Of a DNA stretch of 64,000 nt, positions 43,807 through 64,000 are shown piece after piece. The stretch spans positions 62,001 through 126,000 of the forward strand of contig JAPEVF010000034.1 in NCBI GenBank assembly GCA_029747585.1, given 5' to 3'. Within the stretch, counting starts at the first letter, position 1; each line of letters begins with the position of its first letter. The notes below the pieces were generated by a model. That model was not told the DNA's origin. It worked only from the letters and a program-made list of their open reading frames with translations, and did no database searches. The stretch is from Pleurotus djamor (lineage: Eukaryota > Basidiomycota > Agaricomycetes > Agaricales > Pleurotaceae). Made by a program: the position numbers and the translations under genes.

Positions 43807-46103
43807 TGCTCTTTTTGTGTCCATTTGTCCCGGTTTTTTTGTTCTCGTTATATACTCTATATGTACATTTCTACTCAGTGGACGCCTTCTGGCATTTTAG
43901 AGCTCCAGCTTTCGCTCCAAGTCCGGTGGAACCGGAAAGGTGAGCGATGATGAGTAGCTGGCAGTCCTCATCAGACTTGTATTGTTTTCAATTTATTATT
44001 TGATGGGTGGTGCTCAGAGTGGTTACCGTCATCTCGCTTCGAGTCATCAGGCCCCTGGCATGCGCCCAACGATGGGCACGGAGGTGAAGACGTTGTCCGT
44101 CGAAGGTGTCGGCGTACATGAATCCTCGCACCGTCTGTTACCTTTCTAATATTCATACAATAATTTACTTAGCTGGTGCTACAATCAGGCGAGAAAGCAT
44201 CTTCAAAGTCTTCGGAATGACTCAAGAACAATGTCAAGAGCGACGAGAGTAACTCCACTGAGCTCACTACGGGCATCCAGATCAGCCGCCGTCGTCTGTT
44301 TCTTCTTTGCTCCTCTGCAAGATTGGTCTGACCGCACTTCTGCATATCCGTGAGGTATNGAATGAGGGGGCCACTCTTCGCTGCNTTGGATTGGGATATC
44401 TAAGGCTCCGAGCAGGTGCACTTGGGCCAAAATGTCAGTGTCAATCTAGCTCCTAGCCCCCAATACAGGGGCTCAAAGCTCAGGGGAATTTTGACGAGAT
44501 GCTGTCACCCGAGTCTTTGTAGCGGCTGTATCCAGAGAAGAAGTATCTGGGAGATATGTATCAGATACTATTGTCTGCACTATAGCCAAACCTCAAAGCT
44601 TGAGAAGCAGAGAGATACATNTCTCTTTTTCCAGGGGTACAGGGGTCTGCTTCTCCGAAGTTTGTCACATCCGCAACTTGCAACTCACAACCATGGCGAA
44701 TCGGTAAGATCTTGAAACTTAGCTTTAGCCTGCCACTTATCTGCTTGATATACTGCTAAGTCCCAGCCATATAGAGTCTGGGTACCTCTCCAAATACTTG
44801 GGGTTGCTGAGCATTGGCGAGATGGTGACCGTTCTACGGCTAGGGATCATACCCTTTACGCCGACGGCAGCCTTGGAATGCTCTGTGGGCATCCATCTAC
44901 CTACGGTGACTCTGTCGCATGCATTGAACGGTCTTACACGATCCCGGTCAACCGTCTACTCATACCAATCTCAATCACTTTTCCAATCACTTCCCCGTCC
45001 TTTACATGGTGAGTTCTGGGGCTTCTGTAGGTGCCCTTGATCATAATCAGAGATACAGACTACTTGGGGTGAAACGGCAAACAAATGTTACTCTGGCCTT
45101 TATGTAAAACTGAGACTGTCAATGCCGTTCCTTGCTAGCTTGTATCCAGCTTTGTCGTCGCCCTGGACCGATGGATCTCCTTGGAATATCGAGTAAGTAT
45201 CCTCAATTTCAACGCCAGACCGAGCAGTAGCATTGCCGTTCCAGTCCCTGCGAAAGACTTGCCTAGGTGCTCAAACGTCCAAGACTTCTTAGTCTTCCTC
45301 CTAGGATTCAATGATACTATGTAGGCGAGCCAGCACCATTACCCCTCGAGTCATCAGGTCCTACATCTGGCTGCTAATTTGCTGCCCGAAATTCGTTCAG
45401 CCCATGACCTGATTCTGGTAGTTCCTTTGTGACCGGGAAAGCCTTACTTATATTTTTCTTGCCTCCGGGGCGACCCCCGCGAGTTGTTACCGATTTCTGT
45501 AGGTTTTCCTGAGTTTCCCTACCATCCTTCAAAAGCACCAGGACCGACTTTTGATCGAGCTTGAGCTCAATATGATCGCCCCAGTCCCCTGTACCCCCTC
45601 ACATCAGGCGCAAATTTGGCATGGTCTCTGCCCGCCTCAGACTGACCTTGCTGTGAGGCACACCCAGAGATTGATTGACAAGTTCCCCGGGGTTTCAAGG
45701 AAAAATAGATTTTCTGCTATGTATTTATTTTGGCAGTCGTGGCTATACCGGACACAAAGTCCTTTTGACTCGTGGGGGTGAGGTCAGGGTAGCTGTACCT
45801 TTTATGGACAAAGCGAATAAGGCACGTCAGGTAAATTGTGATGAAAAGGGCCTAAGGGCAGCGAGGAAAGAGGCATCTGAGCAAGTCGCAAAGAGCGCCC
45901 GTATTAACTTTTTCCCTTGGACGGTGGACTGTGTTGATGAGAGCGCAGGGGGTCGCCTTGCCGGAAGAATTTGATGAGCAGAATGTGAGTTGTCTGATTT
46001 TCCATCAACGTCAACGGCGCTCTGATGTTCTCTCCTCCACACAAAGCCCTCTGTTCCCAACCACCACCATCACGGCAACGACTCCCAGCCAGTGAAGAAC
46101 AGA
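43807..46103. other. Long stretch without an assignable gene
   Basis: This is the longest unexplained stretch (2.3 kb). Around 44700-45200 there are fragments with some coding look, such as TANKCYSGLYVKLRLSMPF at 45077-45133 next to plausible donors, but no start-to-stop model holds together. They may be the remains of a dead gene. 44200-44700 shows N symbols and short frames only. The last 150 bp before 46104 are C- and A-rich like a promoter and leader. Confidence 0.4.
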
Positions 46104-49100
46104 ATGGCGACATCCTCGCAACGCCCGACGTCGTCCACGAACGCATCCTTGCGGCCGTTTCGACGAAATACACAACATGCAGAGCCTGCGGCCTACCGGA
46201 CGACATTGCTCAACCCCAAGCCTTTGACGGCCAACTCGAAGGAGACTTCAGGTACAGATCGTGCAAGGAGGGCATCGACTCCCAGCCCCCGAGCTGCAGA
46301 CGCAACGGGCAAGGAGAGGGAGACAGGGAATGGTCTGGCATCGGTGGACAGCAGTCTCGACACTGGTGAGGTCACTGTTTAGCGTGGCTATATGCGCTCT
46401 ATTTGTTGGGCAACGCAGATCACTAACGGCCCTGTGCAAAACCGCAGATCCTGACTACAATCCTTCGACTTCCTCGCTTTCCTATGACTCCAATATCCTC
46501 CACATACCACCACCACGCTCTTCTGCACGCAGTCAATCACGTCCGTCAACGGCCGGTACCAGTGGTGCTCCATCATCACATCCCCCTTCAAGCCTGCTCA
46601 AACGCACTCGTGGCAGCATTCTCGTCGCAGCATCCGATGCTCTCGGTAATTTCAAGCTGGGTCGGCGACGGACGAAGACAAGTCCACCGCAATCATTCCC
46701 AACGCGACCCCAAGCTTACGTACCTGCAGTCATTCTTCCTGGCGTCATAGAGATAAGTGCGCCAAGACGCGATGAAGAGATGGAGGAGCGAGAGAAGCTC
46801 AAGGAGGCTGCTGCTAGGGCTATCCTTGGTCCCGCTTTCCTGGACAACGGGGGTAATAATGGCCATCTCCGCGAGAGTAGCACGTCCTTGGACGTTGATG
46901 AAGACGAGTCTAGGAATAACCATGACGATGTTTCGGTCCCCGACGAAGTACAATCCATATCGAACATGGGCCATGGCAACGTTCTCAATTCCAGCACCGT
47001 GTCCGTAGCCAGGCCGCGCTATCCAGCCCGCTCGATGCACTCGAGAAATAATTCGTTCTCGCCTGTACCTCTGCCCTCGTTCCCTTCTACGCCTTCGGCG
47101 CTGTCACAATGTAAACAAGACTCTGCGACGTTTCCCAAGTATTACCCGTCGACCTCACTTCGCATATTCGCCATGTCGAAGAGTTGGAAATCTCGGTACA
47201 TGATCCTTTCCTCCCCCATCACTTTCCCCATGTCCTCCGTTACGCTCGGCAAGTCTCCAGCACGTTCATATCTTCACCTATTCAAATCCTCTGGCTCCGA
47301 TGAAAAGGAACTGGAACGACTGGAAATTAATGAAGATAGCGTAGTTTTCGTCGCTGATGAGGAAGTTGCTGGGAGACGGCATGTCGTCAAGGTTGGGGGA
47401 GTGGACGTAGGAGCTTTAAAGCGAGAGCTTAATTGTGAAGAGGACGGCAGAGTCATGTGGTTCCTACAAATCACCGACCCCATCGAAGCGCAGAAATGGA
47501 TAGCCAACATCAAGAGCGCTATCCTAAGCCAAAGGTATGCCTTCTCTTCCCCATCCGACCATGGGTTAACAAAGAATTGTGTAGGACGCTTCGTGCTGGC
47601 TTGTCTGCTGCNCAGACGCCTACTAATGAACCACGCGGTGACTTGGACGTTATCATGAAAATACGACATGCATCTATAAACACGGATACATTCCGTCCGA
47701 GCATCACATCCTTAGACAAGGTTCAATCGCCTCTTACCTCCCCAACCTATGCCACATCCCCAACACCCTACTCCCCCGCCAACTCACCGACNCCTATTAC
47801 GCCTCCCACCACAGCAACTTCTTTCGCACAATCCTCTGATCCGGACTCACCACGGAAGGGGCATTATGAGGACTCNTTGAAACGNGCGTATTCCTCGAAA
47901 CACGTTAGCCCNAACTANGCTGCGTCCGTCTCGTCACAGTCNATACGTTCACAGGCAACGAGCCCGAAGTCTGGACATGTCTCGATTTCTAGCAATGCTG
48001 TGACTACTTTGAAGGGATTGTTTAATCGTCCTCGCTCAGGCTCTCGCGCATCTCATGCTACNTCCTTCGATCAAGANCGNGATGGAGGATTCAGCGATAA
48101 ATCNTCTCGAGTGTTCGTTGTTGATGATAGAGATAGAGAGGCGCAGGACGGATCCTTTGCGAGNATGGGTAATAGTCTCCTGGGTATGCTGAGGTCTCCT
48201 GATGGCCGCTCGGTACGGTTAAACCCTTCATCATCTGGTTCTTCGACACCTCAGCGGAACCATACGATGCTGCCTTTCGCTGGAGGACCGATGATTACTT
48301 CTTCTGNTTCAACNTCGANNTATGACCCTGCNAAACAGCTCGAGCGAAAGATTGCTACTCATTCGGAATTGCAGTCCGCTGTTCAAGACCATCCTCAGAC
48401 AAGTGCTNCGGGTAAGGACCGAGCCGGNAAGACGCTNTCCCTTGGAGCGTTGTCTCTGCAACCTCCACCGAGAAAACGGTGGACNGTTACGTCTGGCGGG
48501 TTCAGTCCCACGGAGACGAAGGCTGATCATTCGGGGTTGTATCATCATGTCAATGGGAATAGCTCTGTCGCTGGAAGCTTCGGACTTAATGCCTTTTCTT
48601 CGCAGCACGATCGAGCATCGACGCANCCCCTTACGGATTCCAGTCCTACTGTTAGTGGTCATTCCTTCGGGACGCCTGAAGAACGTCCTCGGGCTCCGTC
48701 GCTCCAATCGGTGTCGACGTTCGCATCGACAGGAGACGCTGTGCTGGAACGTTCGAGTACAAGTACGAAGAGGAGTAATAGTATGAAGCGGTGGTCACGG
48801 CAAGGATCGAATATGCTTTCAGTTCCCTCTCAACCGTCTATGCCCCATGCCCCTTCCCATGGTTCTGCGTCTTCGTCAGCTCCGTCGTTTGTAACGCCGA
48901 ACGGGCGCGTTCATCCTTACGCGGCTGGGGGGAGCAGTAGTAATGTGGATCGTCCGCCTAGCCGAACGTCTATCCACTCGGCGGCTAGTGATCAAAGCGT
49001 TGTTTCCGGTCTGCCTACGTTTTCCAAACGTGCCTCCACTTCGTCTGCCATATCCGTGAACTTGAACGGTGGACCTCAGATGCATGCGTATAGCAATGGG

Positions 49101-49958
49101 TTTACAAACACGATATCTCGGATCACGAACACTCATCGAGCAACGATGCCACCCCCTCCACGACCAGCACCCACGTCGGCTCTTCCCCCAGCTCCGGACC
49201 AGGAAGTCTTTAAACCAGCAAGTCCTCAAAAAACATCGTTCCGGGAGAACATGGCACAGAGAGCACTTAAGCTCTCTCGTATGGCTCCCTCGCCCCCTCC
49301 ACCTNCAGCTTTACCCCCACGACCTGACGAAGTCGCCGCTGCGTCCACGAGTAGTCATCGTCGGACATCGTCGATGGGTAGTGGTCGACAATCATCTGAA
49401 ATGTATATTCCTTCGTCCCCTCTGTCTATATCTGCCGCACCTCCATATCCCCCGCCTTCTGGTCCGCTCCCACCCACACCTAGCGGCTCAACATCCCCTC
49501 CTACCCGCGCCATCTCAATCAAACGCCGACTGCGCATCCTCAGTGCACCGTCACAAGCCGGTCCGGGGGATGCTAACGGCAGTACACCAAGTCTCAATCT
49601 CATTCCAACCTCCCTCCCCAATGTATCCGCTTCGATTATATCCAACTCTCAACCAGCCACACCCATCGCTGAGAAGATTATTGATACCAGTTTTCTGACT
49701 ATGTACACTCCAATAACCCCGTCCTTACCTCCACCTATCGTTCGCACGACGTCTCCACCTCCCGATCAGTTGTCTGAAGTCACATCGCTGTCCCCTCCGC
49801 CTCGGCGAAGCTCGAAGCAGATGTCCCTGTTTGACAAAGAGATCGACGGNGCGATCGCCCCAGTGGACGAGGAAAGTCTTCAAGTCGACATAGACCCCAA
49901 ACCCCTTTCGATTTCACGCCATGGTTCAGTTATTTCTCTCGGAATTGTCAGCATGTAG
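46104..49958 (+). CDS. Large PH-domain protein with long disordered regions
   Basis: Exons 46104-46365, 46448-47534 and 47585-49958 give 1240 residues. The N-terminal 330 residues are Ser/Thr-rich with a basic patch and one helical acidic segment (EEMEEREKLKEAAARAILG). A PH domain spans about residues 335-450: SKSWKSRYMILSSPI at its first strands, SYLHLFKSSG, then EDGRVMWFLQITDPIEAQKW with the invariant Trp in the last helix. The remaining 790 residues are very rich in Ser, Pro and Thr, with poly-Pro runs (PPPPRPAPTSALPPAPD) that could bind SH3 or profilin-type partners. Members of this type act at the membrane in polarity or signalling; the precise family is not recognised. About 25 N symbols fall in the last exon, mostly third codon positions. 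Confidence 0.85.
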
Positions 49959-50174
49959 TTAGGTTCATTATAATCCTGATTGTCAATACCATAGGTAATG
50001 GTCCTGTCGATTGTATCATATTAATTATCAACTTATCTCTCGTAGTTCATACTCACTTCCTCAATTCATATTTAATTCGCTGGATGGAATTTCATTGGAG
50101 CTGTTGTACAATACTACATGCGGCGCAAGAAGGAATATGATAAGTATNTACGAAGATTTACGAAGGGTAGACAA

Positions 50175-59502
<9,328 letters not shown>

Positions 59503-60147
59503 GTCGTCTCGGTCAACCTGAAAGATGGAAGACGGAGGGAGGGAAAGCGTTTGTTTACCTCTGTTGAGCCGTGCGTCGGGGGCTGACTCAGGCGCGCGCC
59601 TGACTCGATGTTGACTCTTCTTCAAGTTGTTGGAGGTGCGACCTCCCAGTGAGAGAATTTGAACCCAACTCTCTAGCTTAGGATTCCTACAGAACACTCG
59701 CAATCCACATTTATTTTCTCTTTACATCTTGAGGGCCGAGCGTACTATGTAGCGATGCAGCTTCCAGCTTAAGATTCAAGAACATCCAAGTTCATCTTCG
59801 TCTTCGTTTCCCAATTCGCTCTCTCGGTCGCACCTTTCGCCTTGCCCATTTGATGCAGATACTGAAGCAAGTAAGAAGGTAGCACGGTCATCATCATAGT
59901 TGACTTGCAGGGAATCGTTCGATTTGGGTTCGATGTCCAGTCCTTTACCGCAACGCCATGTCCGAGCGCATTCGTTACTGACAGTGGGGAGGTTTCTGTG
60001 TGTACATGCTCTCTTAGCTTCGGGACCGCGCTCACCACACGGCGAGGCATCTGCATCAGTTCGGGGCCCAGAGTGACTTTTGGTCGAGTTGTGGCAAAGT
60101 TTCCCCAATAAGCGCTCGTGATTTACTTCTTGATTCCGAACCACGAC
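59503..60147. promoter_or_regulatory. Divergent promoter region of PRP8 (-) and the SAP protein (+)
   Basis: 645 bp separate the two start codons. A minus-strand open frame of 122 codons (59776-60144) lies here, but its composition is not convincing. No TATA box is clear. Confidence 0.45.
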
Positions 60148-62191
60148 ATGGCAGTAACCGACATCAGCCTCGAATCCCTGAAAAAGCTCACAGGTAACGA
60201 GTAACCTACGGTCTACTTATATATATGTGCTCAAAACCATTCCTTCGAAAAGTACCGCAGCTCAAAGCGCTATGCAAAGAACGACATATTTCTGGCTACT
60301 CAAAGCTATCCAAGACTTCTCTGGTGCAAAAGATCCTGGAGTCAAACTGCAGCGGGCAGGGTACAACCTCTGCACCTGAATCTGTCAATACCCAACGCAC
60401 CTGTATACAGAGTGATGCAGCTCGTCCTCAGCCTTCTCCCAGCGATGCTGTACCGAGTCTCACAACCGATTCGCCTCCGTCTGACTGCGCGCAGGAGTCA
60501 GGTCAAGCTCCAAACCACACCAACATTCCTGATATCATCAGCCTGAAAAGGAATGCCACTGCGGCTGAGATGACTCTTTCGGCACCGTCTTGCCCTCCCG
60601 TCTCACCAAGTGCTTCACCGAATCCTAGGCCACCGATCGCCATCAACGAAGACGAGCCTCGCGCACGAACGTCATCTAAAAGACCCACTACTGCTTCGGT
60701 CTCACTGGACTACTCTTCCAATGCTAAACGACCCAAAAACACGCATATAGCTTCTGAGCCTGCGACTGCAACTGCGACTACGCCTGGGTCACTCCATTCG
60801 AAGGTGGATATGATGCTGGATACTACCTCTCATTATCAAGGGAAACTTGGAGACGTCAAAGCGGCAAGCGCGACCATGTCTAGTACACACACACTATTGC
60901 CTATCCTGCCCGCGCCCCCACGACCTCCAATCAAGTCATATCCAAATCCAAACTTTAAAGGAAGCCTGCCTAAACCTACTCACGGCAAACGCTTTAAAGC
61001 TCTTACCGTTCGTCGTCCCAACGTGCCGACTACAACTGAAGATAAACCTAGGAATGACCTATCAATCGGACCTCGTGCTATACCGTTTCCGCTCACGTTA
61101 CATCCCATAACTCTTCCGCCCAAAAAATCCAACCGAAAACATGTCGTTCTATACGCTCTCATATGCAGCTACCTGGATCCTGCTTCCCTTAGGCAATGCT
61201 CTCTGACTGCTCGTGCTCTGAGATATGCTGGTGCACTCCAAATTGGCCCTTTGCTTAGATGACCATGGCTCATTCACCTTTAGCTTACCTCTCGGCTTCT
61301 TACACCCTCAAGCGTGAATACTCTGGTACTAGGCTTGATGCCCTTACAAAGCGGCACTCTCCCTTGACTTCGAACATGTGGCCGTACCTCCGTGCCAGAC
61401 AGGCAGAACGCGCCCAACGAATCGCGGAGTTCGATGCCTCTTTCTTGGGTCGCTGCATACCCAGACATTCTGTAGGCGACTTGCTCTGGTCCTCCCCCAA
61501 TGATACGGAGCAAATCAAGATAATATGCAGGTTTGTCGTCGCTCTCGTTCTCGCATCCCCCTTCGGTTTTGCTTACGCATTTTTCAGGTTCTTAATGACA
61601 AGACTGTGGTTTACCCTTTCTCTCGGTGGCACTCAGAACACCCTTGATTGGTCGGTCGTCGACGCTAAAGAGGTGGTACCTGCGGAGATCTGGAGTATCA
61701 CCCTTCGATACCGATGCTCTCGGACTGAAAAACTTCTGGTCCTTGCTCCTACCTGTGAAGTCATTGGCTCTTCCGGCTCTGATGCTGGCGCTGCTGCGAG
61801 GGTTGACTGGAATGCCTACATCACGACTCAACGCCCGATAGGAACTGACTGCAAACTTGGTCTTCTTGATCACCTAAGCTGGCCCAATCACGAAGAGTAC
61901 GACAAGGGCATTAGCAAGGCTTGGTTAACAAGGATAAAGAATGAGGGAGAACTAGGAAATCTCAAGCGTCTCGTCGCCGAGCGGTATCTGTTCGCTTCGC
62001 TGATGGCAAATAGGCACGTTTCCCTCCTTTCGCCCTCGTCGTTACTGGATTTTACGGAGCGTAGCATCAGTGGAAAGTACATGACTTCCCTTGAAATGGA
62101 TCAAGAACTGTCTGGCCGTCCATCCATCGGGTACTGTACTTCTCGCCCAAGTCGCAAATCGGACGTTGTCAATCTTTACCTTGCCACGTAG
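60148..62191 (+). CDS. SAP-domain protein with a conserved basidiomycete C-terminal domain
   Basis: Exons 60148-60193, 60253-61230, 61284-61530 and 61588-62191 give 624 residues. The first 45 residues form a SAP helix-turn-helix: LESLKKLTVPQLKALCKERH, ISGYSKLSKTSLVQKILESN, a fold that binds AT-rich DNA or acts in chromatin and ubiquitin or SUMO pathways. Residues 50-320 are disordered with a basic patch. The C-terminal 300 residues are well folded: SYLDPASLRQCSLTARALRY, then after a 53-nt intron AAYLSASYTLKREYSGTRLD, later MWPYLRARQAERAQRI and LMTRLWFTLSLGG. This part starts like an F-box helix pair (LDPASLRQCSLTARAL) and is of unknown function. The open frame would stop at 61262 without the intron, so a one-exon reading would split it in two. 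Confidence 0.85.
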
Positions 62192-62444
62192 ATATGACCC
62201 CTTCTCCTTGGTTCAAAGTTGGTTAAAACCAGTTTTCCAGGCACCACCACATTGAAAGTGTCCATTTTAACACGTCCCGAGGTGTCGCCCTACATCCCGC
62301 CGTAGCCGTCGTGCAAACGCCAAATAGGGAGTATTATATTCTCAGGGGTAATGGAATGCAGATCGGTTGCGAAGAAGACGGGGTCGCTGACGCATGGAAA
62401 TCGGTCATTGGTTGCACATCACTAGGTACCTCAGAATAATTCTA

Positions 62445-63715
62445 CTACCCCCACAACTCCTCCGGGTCAATCTCATTCGCACCTCTCTGTCTGCGCTCAT
62501 CAGGGGTGTTGCCATCTCTGCCGTTCTCTCGTGCAGCCGCGCGATACAAAGCATCATCGTCCGTGACGAGTGCTACTCTCTTCCTTCGGAAGAATTGTCT
62601 GTAGATGAACCCGCCGATCAACGCAAGCGGGTGGAGGGCAGTAAATGCCAACACTGTGATCTAAACACACCATGAGAATACGGGTACGAATGGAAGTGGT
62701 TGGACATGCACACTTACATAAACAGACGATGCTTTTGGCCTCTCGCTCCACACGCTAATGCATATCCATACCGCTGCGATGCACCAGACAATGTCTCGGC
62801 GAACTGCAATGACGATGATGCTGACGAGGTTGGTGAAGAACACGGCAAGAAAGCCTTCAAATGCATAACGATCGTAGTCACGAGGGATACCCGGCGATGT
62901 CGGCGTCTGTATCAATCCAAGGGTGATGCTACATATGACGATGCAATGATTAGACGCGTACACCGTCGCTGAGCGAGGGGAGACTTACAACAGGGAGTAC
63001 TCGAGCATAATTGACATGGGAAGGATCAGGAAGAACCTCATTGGCGCGTGGATGAGGGCCGTATCGATGGGCCTTCCCGATGTAGGTGCGTGGTAGACCA
63101 ATAAATTAATATTGGAGTAGATGAGGAGGAGGGTGAGCATGGAGAGAAGAACTGTTGACGCGATAAACCAGCGGAACACCCAAGTTACTGCCCAGAACGC
63201 CATTATCCAGTTGGCAAGGACGAGTGATATTCCTACACCTTTGACCATCGCGTCCTGGTGTATAATTAATTAATGGTGAACGCTCCATTCCTTAGGCGAG
63301 TGATCATACCTTCGTTTCAGGCTTTCGAGCGGCAGTAAGAAGGATACAGTATCCTATCTGGCCAGCATAGATGAGCAGTACATATGCAGCTATCACGGAC
63401 GGCCGTGGCGTTATCGGTGACGGGTATAACTTGATTATCCCGCCTAGTACAGAAACAATAACTATTAGAACGTATCAATCCTTCCCTTAGAAACTGATGC
63501 ACTCACGAATAGACGGGTCAACAATTAAAGAACATATAAGCACAGATCCGATGTTTATGAGAAGAGAAAGCGGGGTGAGCACTTGTAGTCTGTGATAGAA
63601 AGTGAGTCGTTGGATCTTTGAGTTTAGTACTTAGTCAGTAAGCGACAAACCGTATCAGTGAGAGGTAGTCTCGCACTTGGGGGTTGTTCATGTCAATGGG
63701 TAGAACGTCGGCCAT
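62445..63715 (-). CDS. Multi-pass membrane protein, DUF1774-like
   Basis: Start MADVLPIDMNNPQVRDYLSL at 63715; introns then join LQVLTPLSLLINIGSVLICS, LIVSVLGGIIKLYPSPITPR and PSVIAAYVLLIYAGQIGYCI. These are followed by MVKGVGISLVLANWIMAFWA with WVFRWFIASTVLLSMLTLLL, and then ITLGLIQTPTSPGIPRDYDR and FTNLVSIIVIAVRRDIVWCI. The last exon has LAFTALHPLALIGGFIYRQF and a soluble tail ending GANEIDPEELWG. About eight hydrophobic segments span the membrane. The pattern, with a long N-terminal TM core and a DxDAxYRAAAR tail, resembles fungal DUF1774 proteins; their biochemical role is unknown. The family name is tentative. Confidence 0.65.
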
Positions 63716-64000
63716 GAAGACGGCGATGGAGGTGCAGTTTCAAACTTAAGCGTATGTCGTCTCGCATGCTCGACTCCATCTCGACTCTCTGGAGTTGCCA
63801 CTACTGATGTCATTGCTAAGTCATATGATATAGGAGTCTAGGCANGGGGGGTGTAAGTAAATCGTTGACGTTACGTTGGATTCCCAAGGAATCCAATTCA
63901 GTCGATCGGAACATTGGATTACCGAGGTAGNAAAAAAATGTACACGAAGCAACGGTAAAATAAACGAGGAGAAGTATTAATTATATCAGGCAGAAACATT
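63716..64000. other. Upstream region of the DUF1774-like gene, window end
   Basis: Promoter of the preceding minus-strand gene. AT-rich toward the end (AATTATATCAGG). No gene start is visible. Confidence 0.4.

Noticed and set aside
44203..44430. Minus-strand 75-codon frame
   Set aside because: No domain, low-quality bases and no flanking splice sites that extend it.
59776..60144. Minus-strand open frame of 122 codons between PRP8 and the SAP gene
   Set aside because: Charged, Cys-containing composition without domain; it fills a divergent promoter and ends with no splice context. Kept as chance.

Overview
The window is nuclear DNA of a filamentous basidiomycete, most likely an agaricomycete mushroom-forming fungus. 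Genes are dense on both strands and split by short GT-AG introns, mostly 45-65 nt with CTRAY-like branch sites. There are fungal-type genes (Rtt109, POB3, Alg7, isocitrate lyase) and a DUF6534 membrane protein typical of Agaricomycetes. I joined exons by hand from splice signals and reading frame, so many genes below are longer than any single open frame. Scattered N symbols sit mostly at synonymous codon positions, which looks like masked allele differences rather than missing sequence.

Layout: 0-9.5 kb holds the end of an unrecognised Ser-rich protein (+), a two-finger C2H2 protein (-), the rRNA-processing factor Fcf2 (-), the ubiquinone methyltransferase COQ5 (+) and a cullin-1/CDC53 scaffold (+). 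10-15 kb holds a many-exon DUF6534 membrane protein (+), the histone acetyltransferase Rtt109 (-) and a decayed inverted copy of the Rtt109 3' end. 15-23 kb holds a disordered coiled-coil protein, a candidate tiny gene, a small secreted peptide gene, mitoribosomal protein mL58/MRPL20 and the N-glycosylation enzyme ALG7, all (+). 23-27 kb holds peroxisomal isocitrate lyase followed at once by a homeodomain gene that lacks the key DNA-contact Asn.

27-43.8 kb holds a DCAF4-like WD40 protein (-), a Ras-association plus PH protein (+), the FACT subunit POB3 (-), alpha-actinin (+), cofilin (+), mitochondrial porin/VDAC (-) and a SIKE/FGFR1OP2-type STRIPAK coiled-coil protein (+). 44-50 kb holds a poorly explained 2.3 kb stretch and a large PH-domain protein (+). 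50-59.5 kb is the core spliceosomal protein PRP8 (-). 60-63.7 kb holds a SAP-domain protein (+) and a multi-pass DUF1774-like membrane protein (-).

Most genes are housekeeping and do not form one pathway. Three themes recur. Several head-to-head gene pairs share promoters of only 159-272 bp. Actin and signalling genes (RA-PH protein, alpha-actinin, cofilin, SIKE) lie within about 13 kb. Two proteins serve histone H3 chromatin assembly (Rtt109, POB3). I found no transposon with intact ends, no CRISPR array, and no tRNA or rRNA gene.
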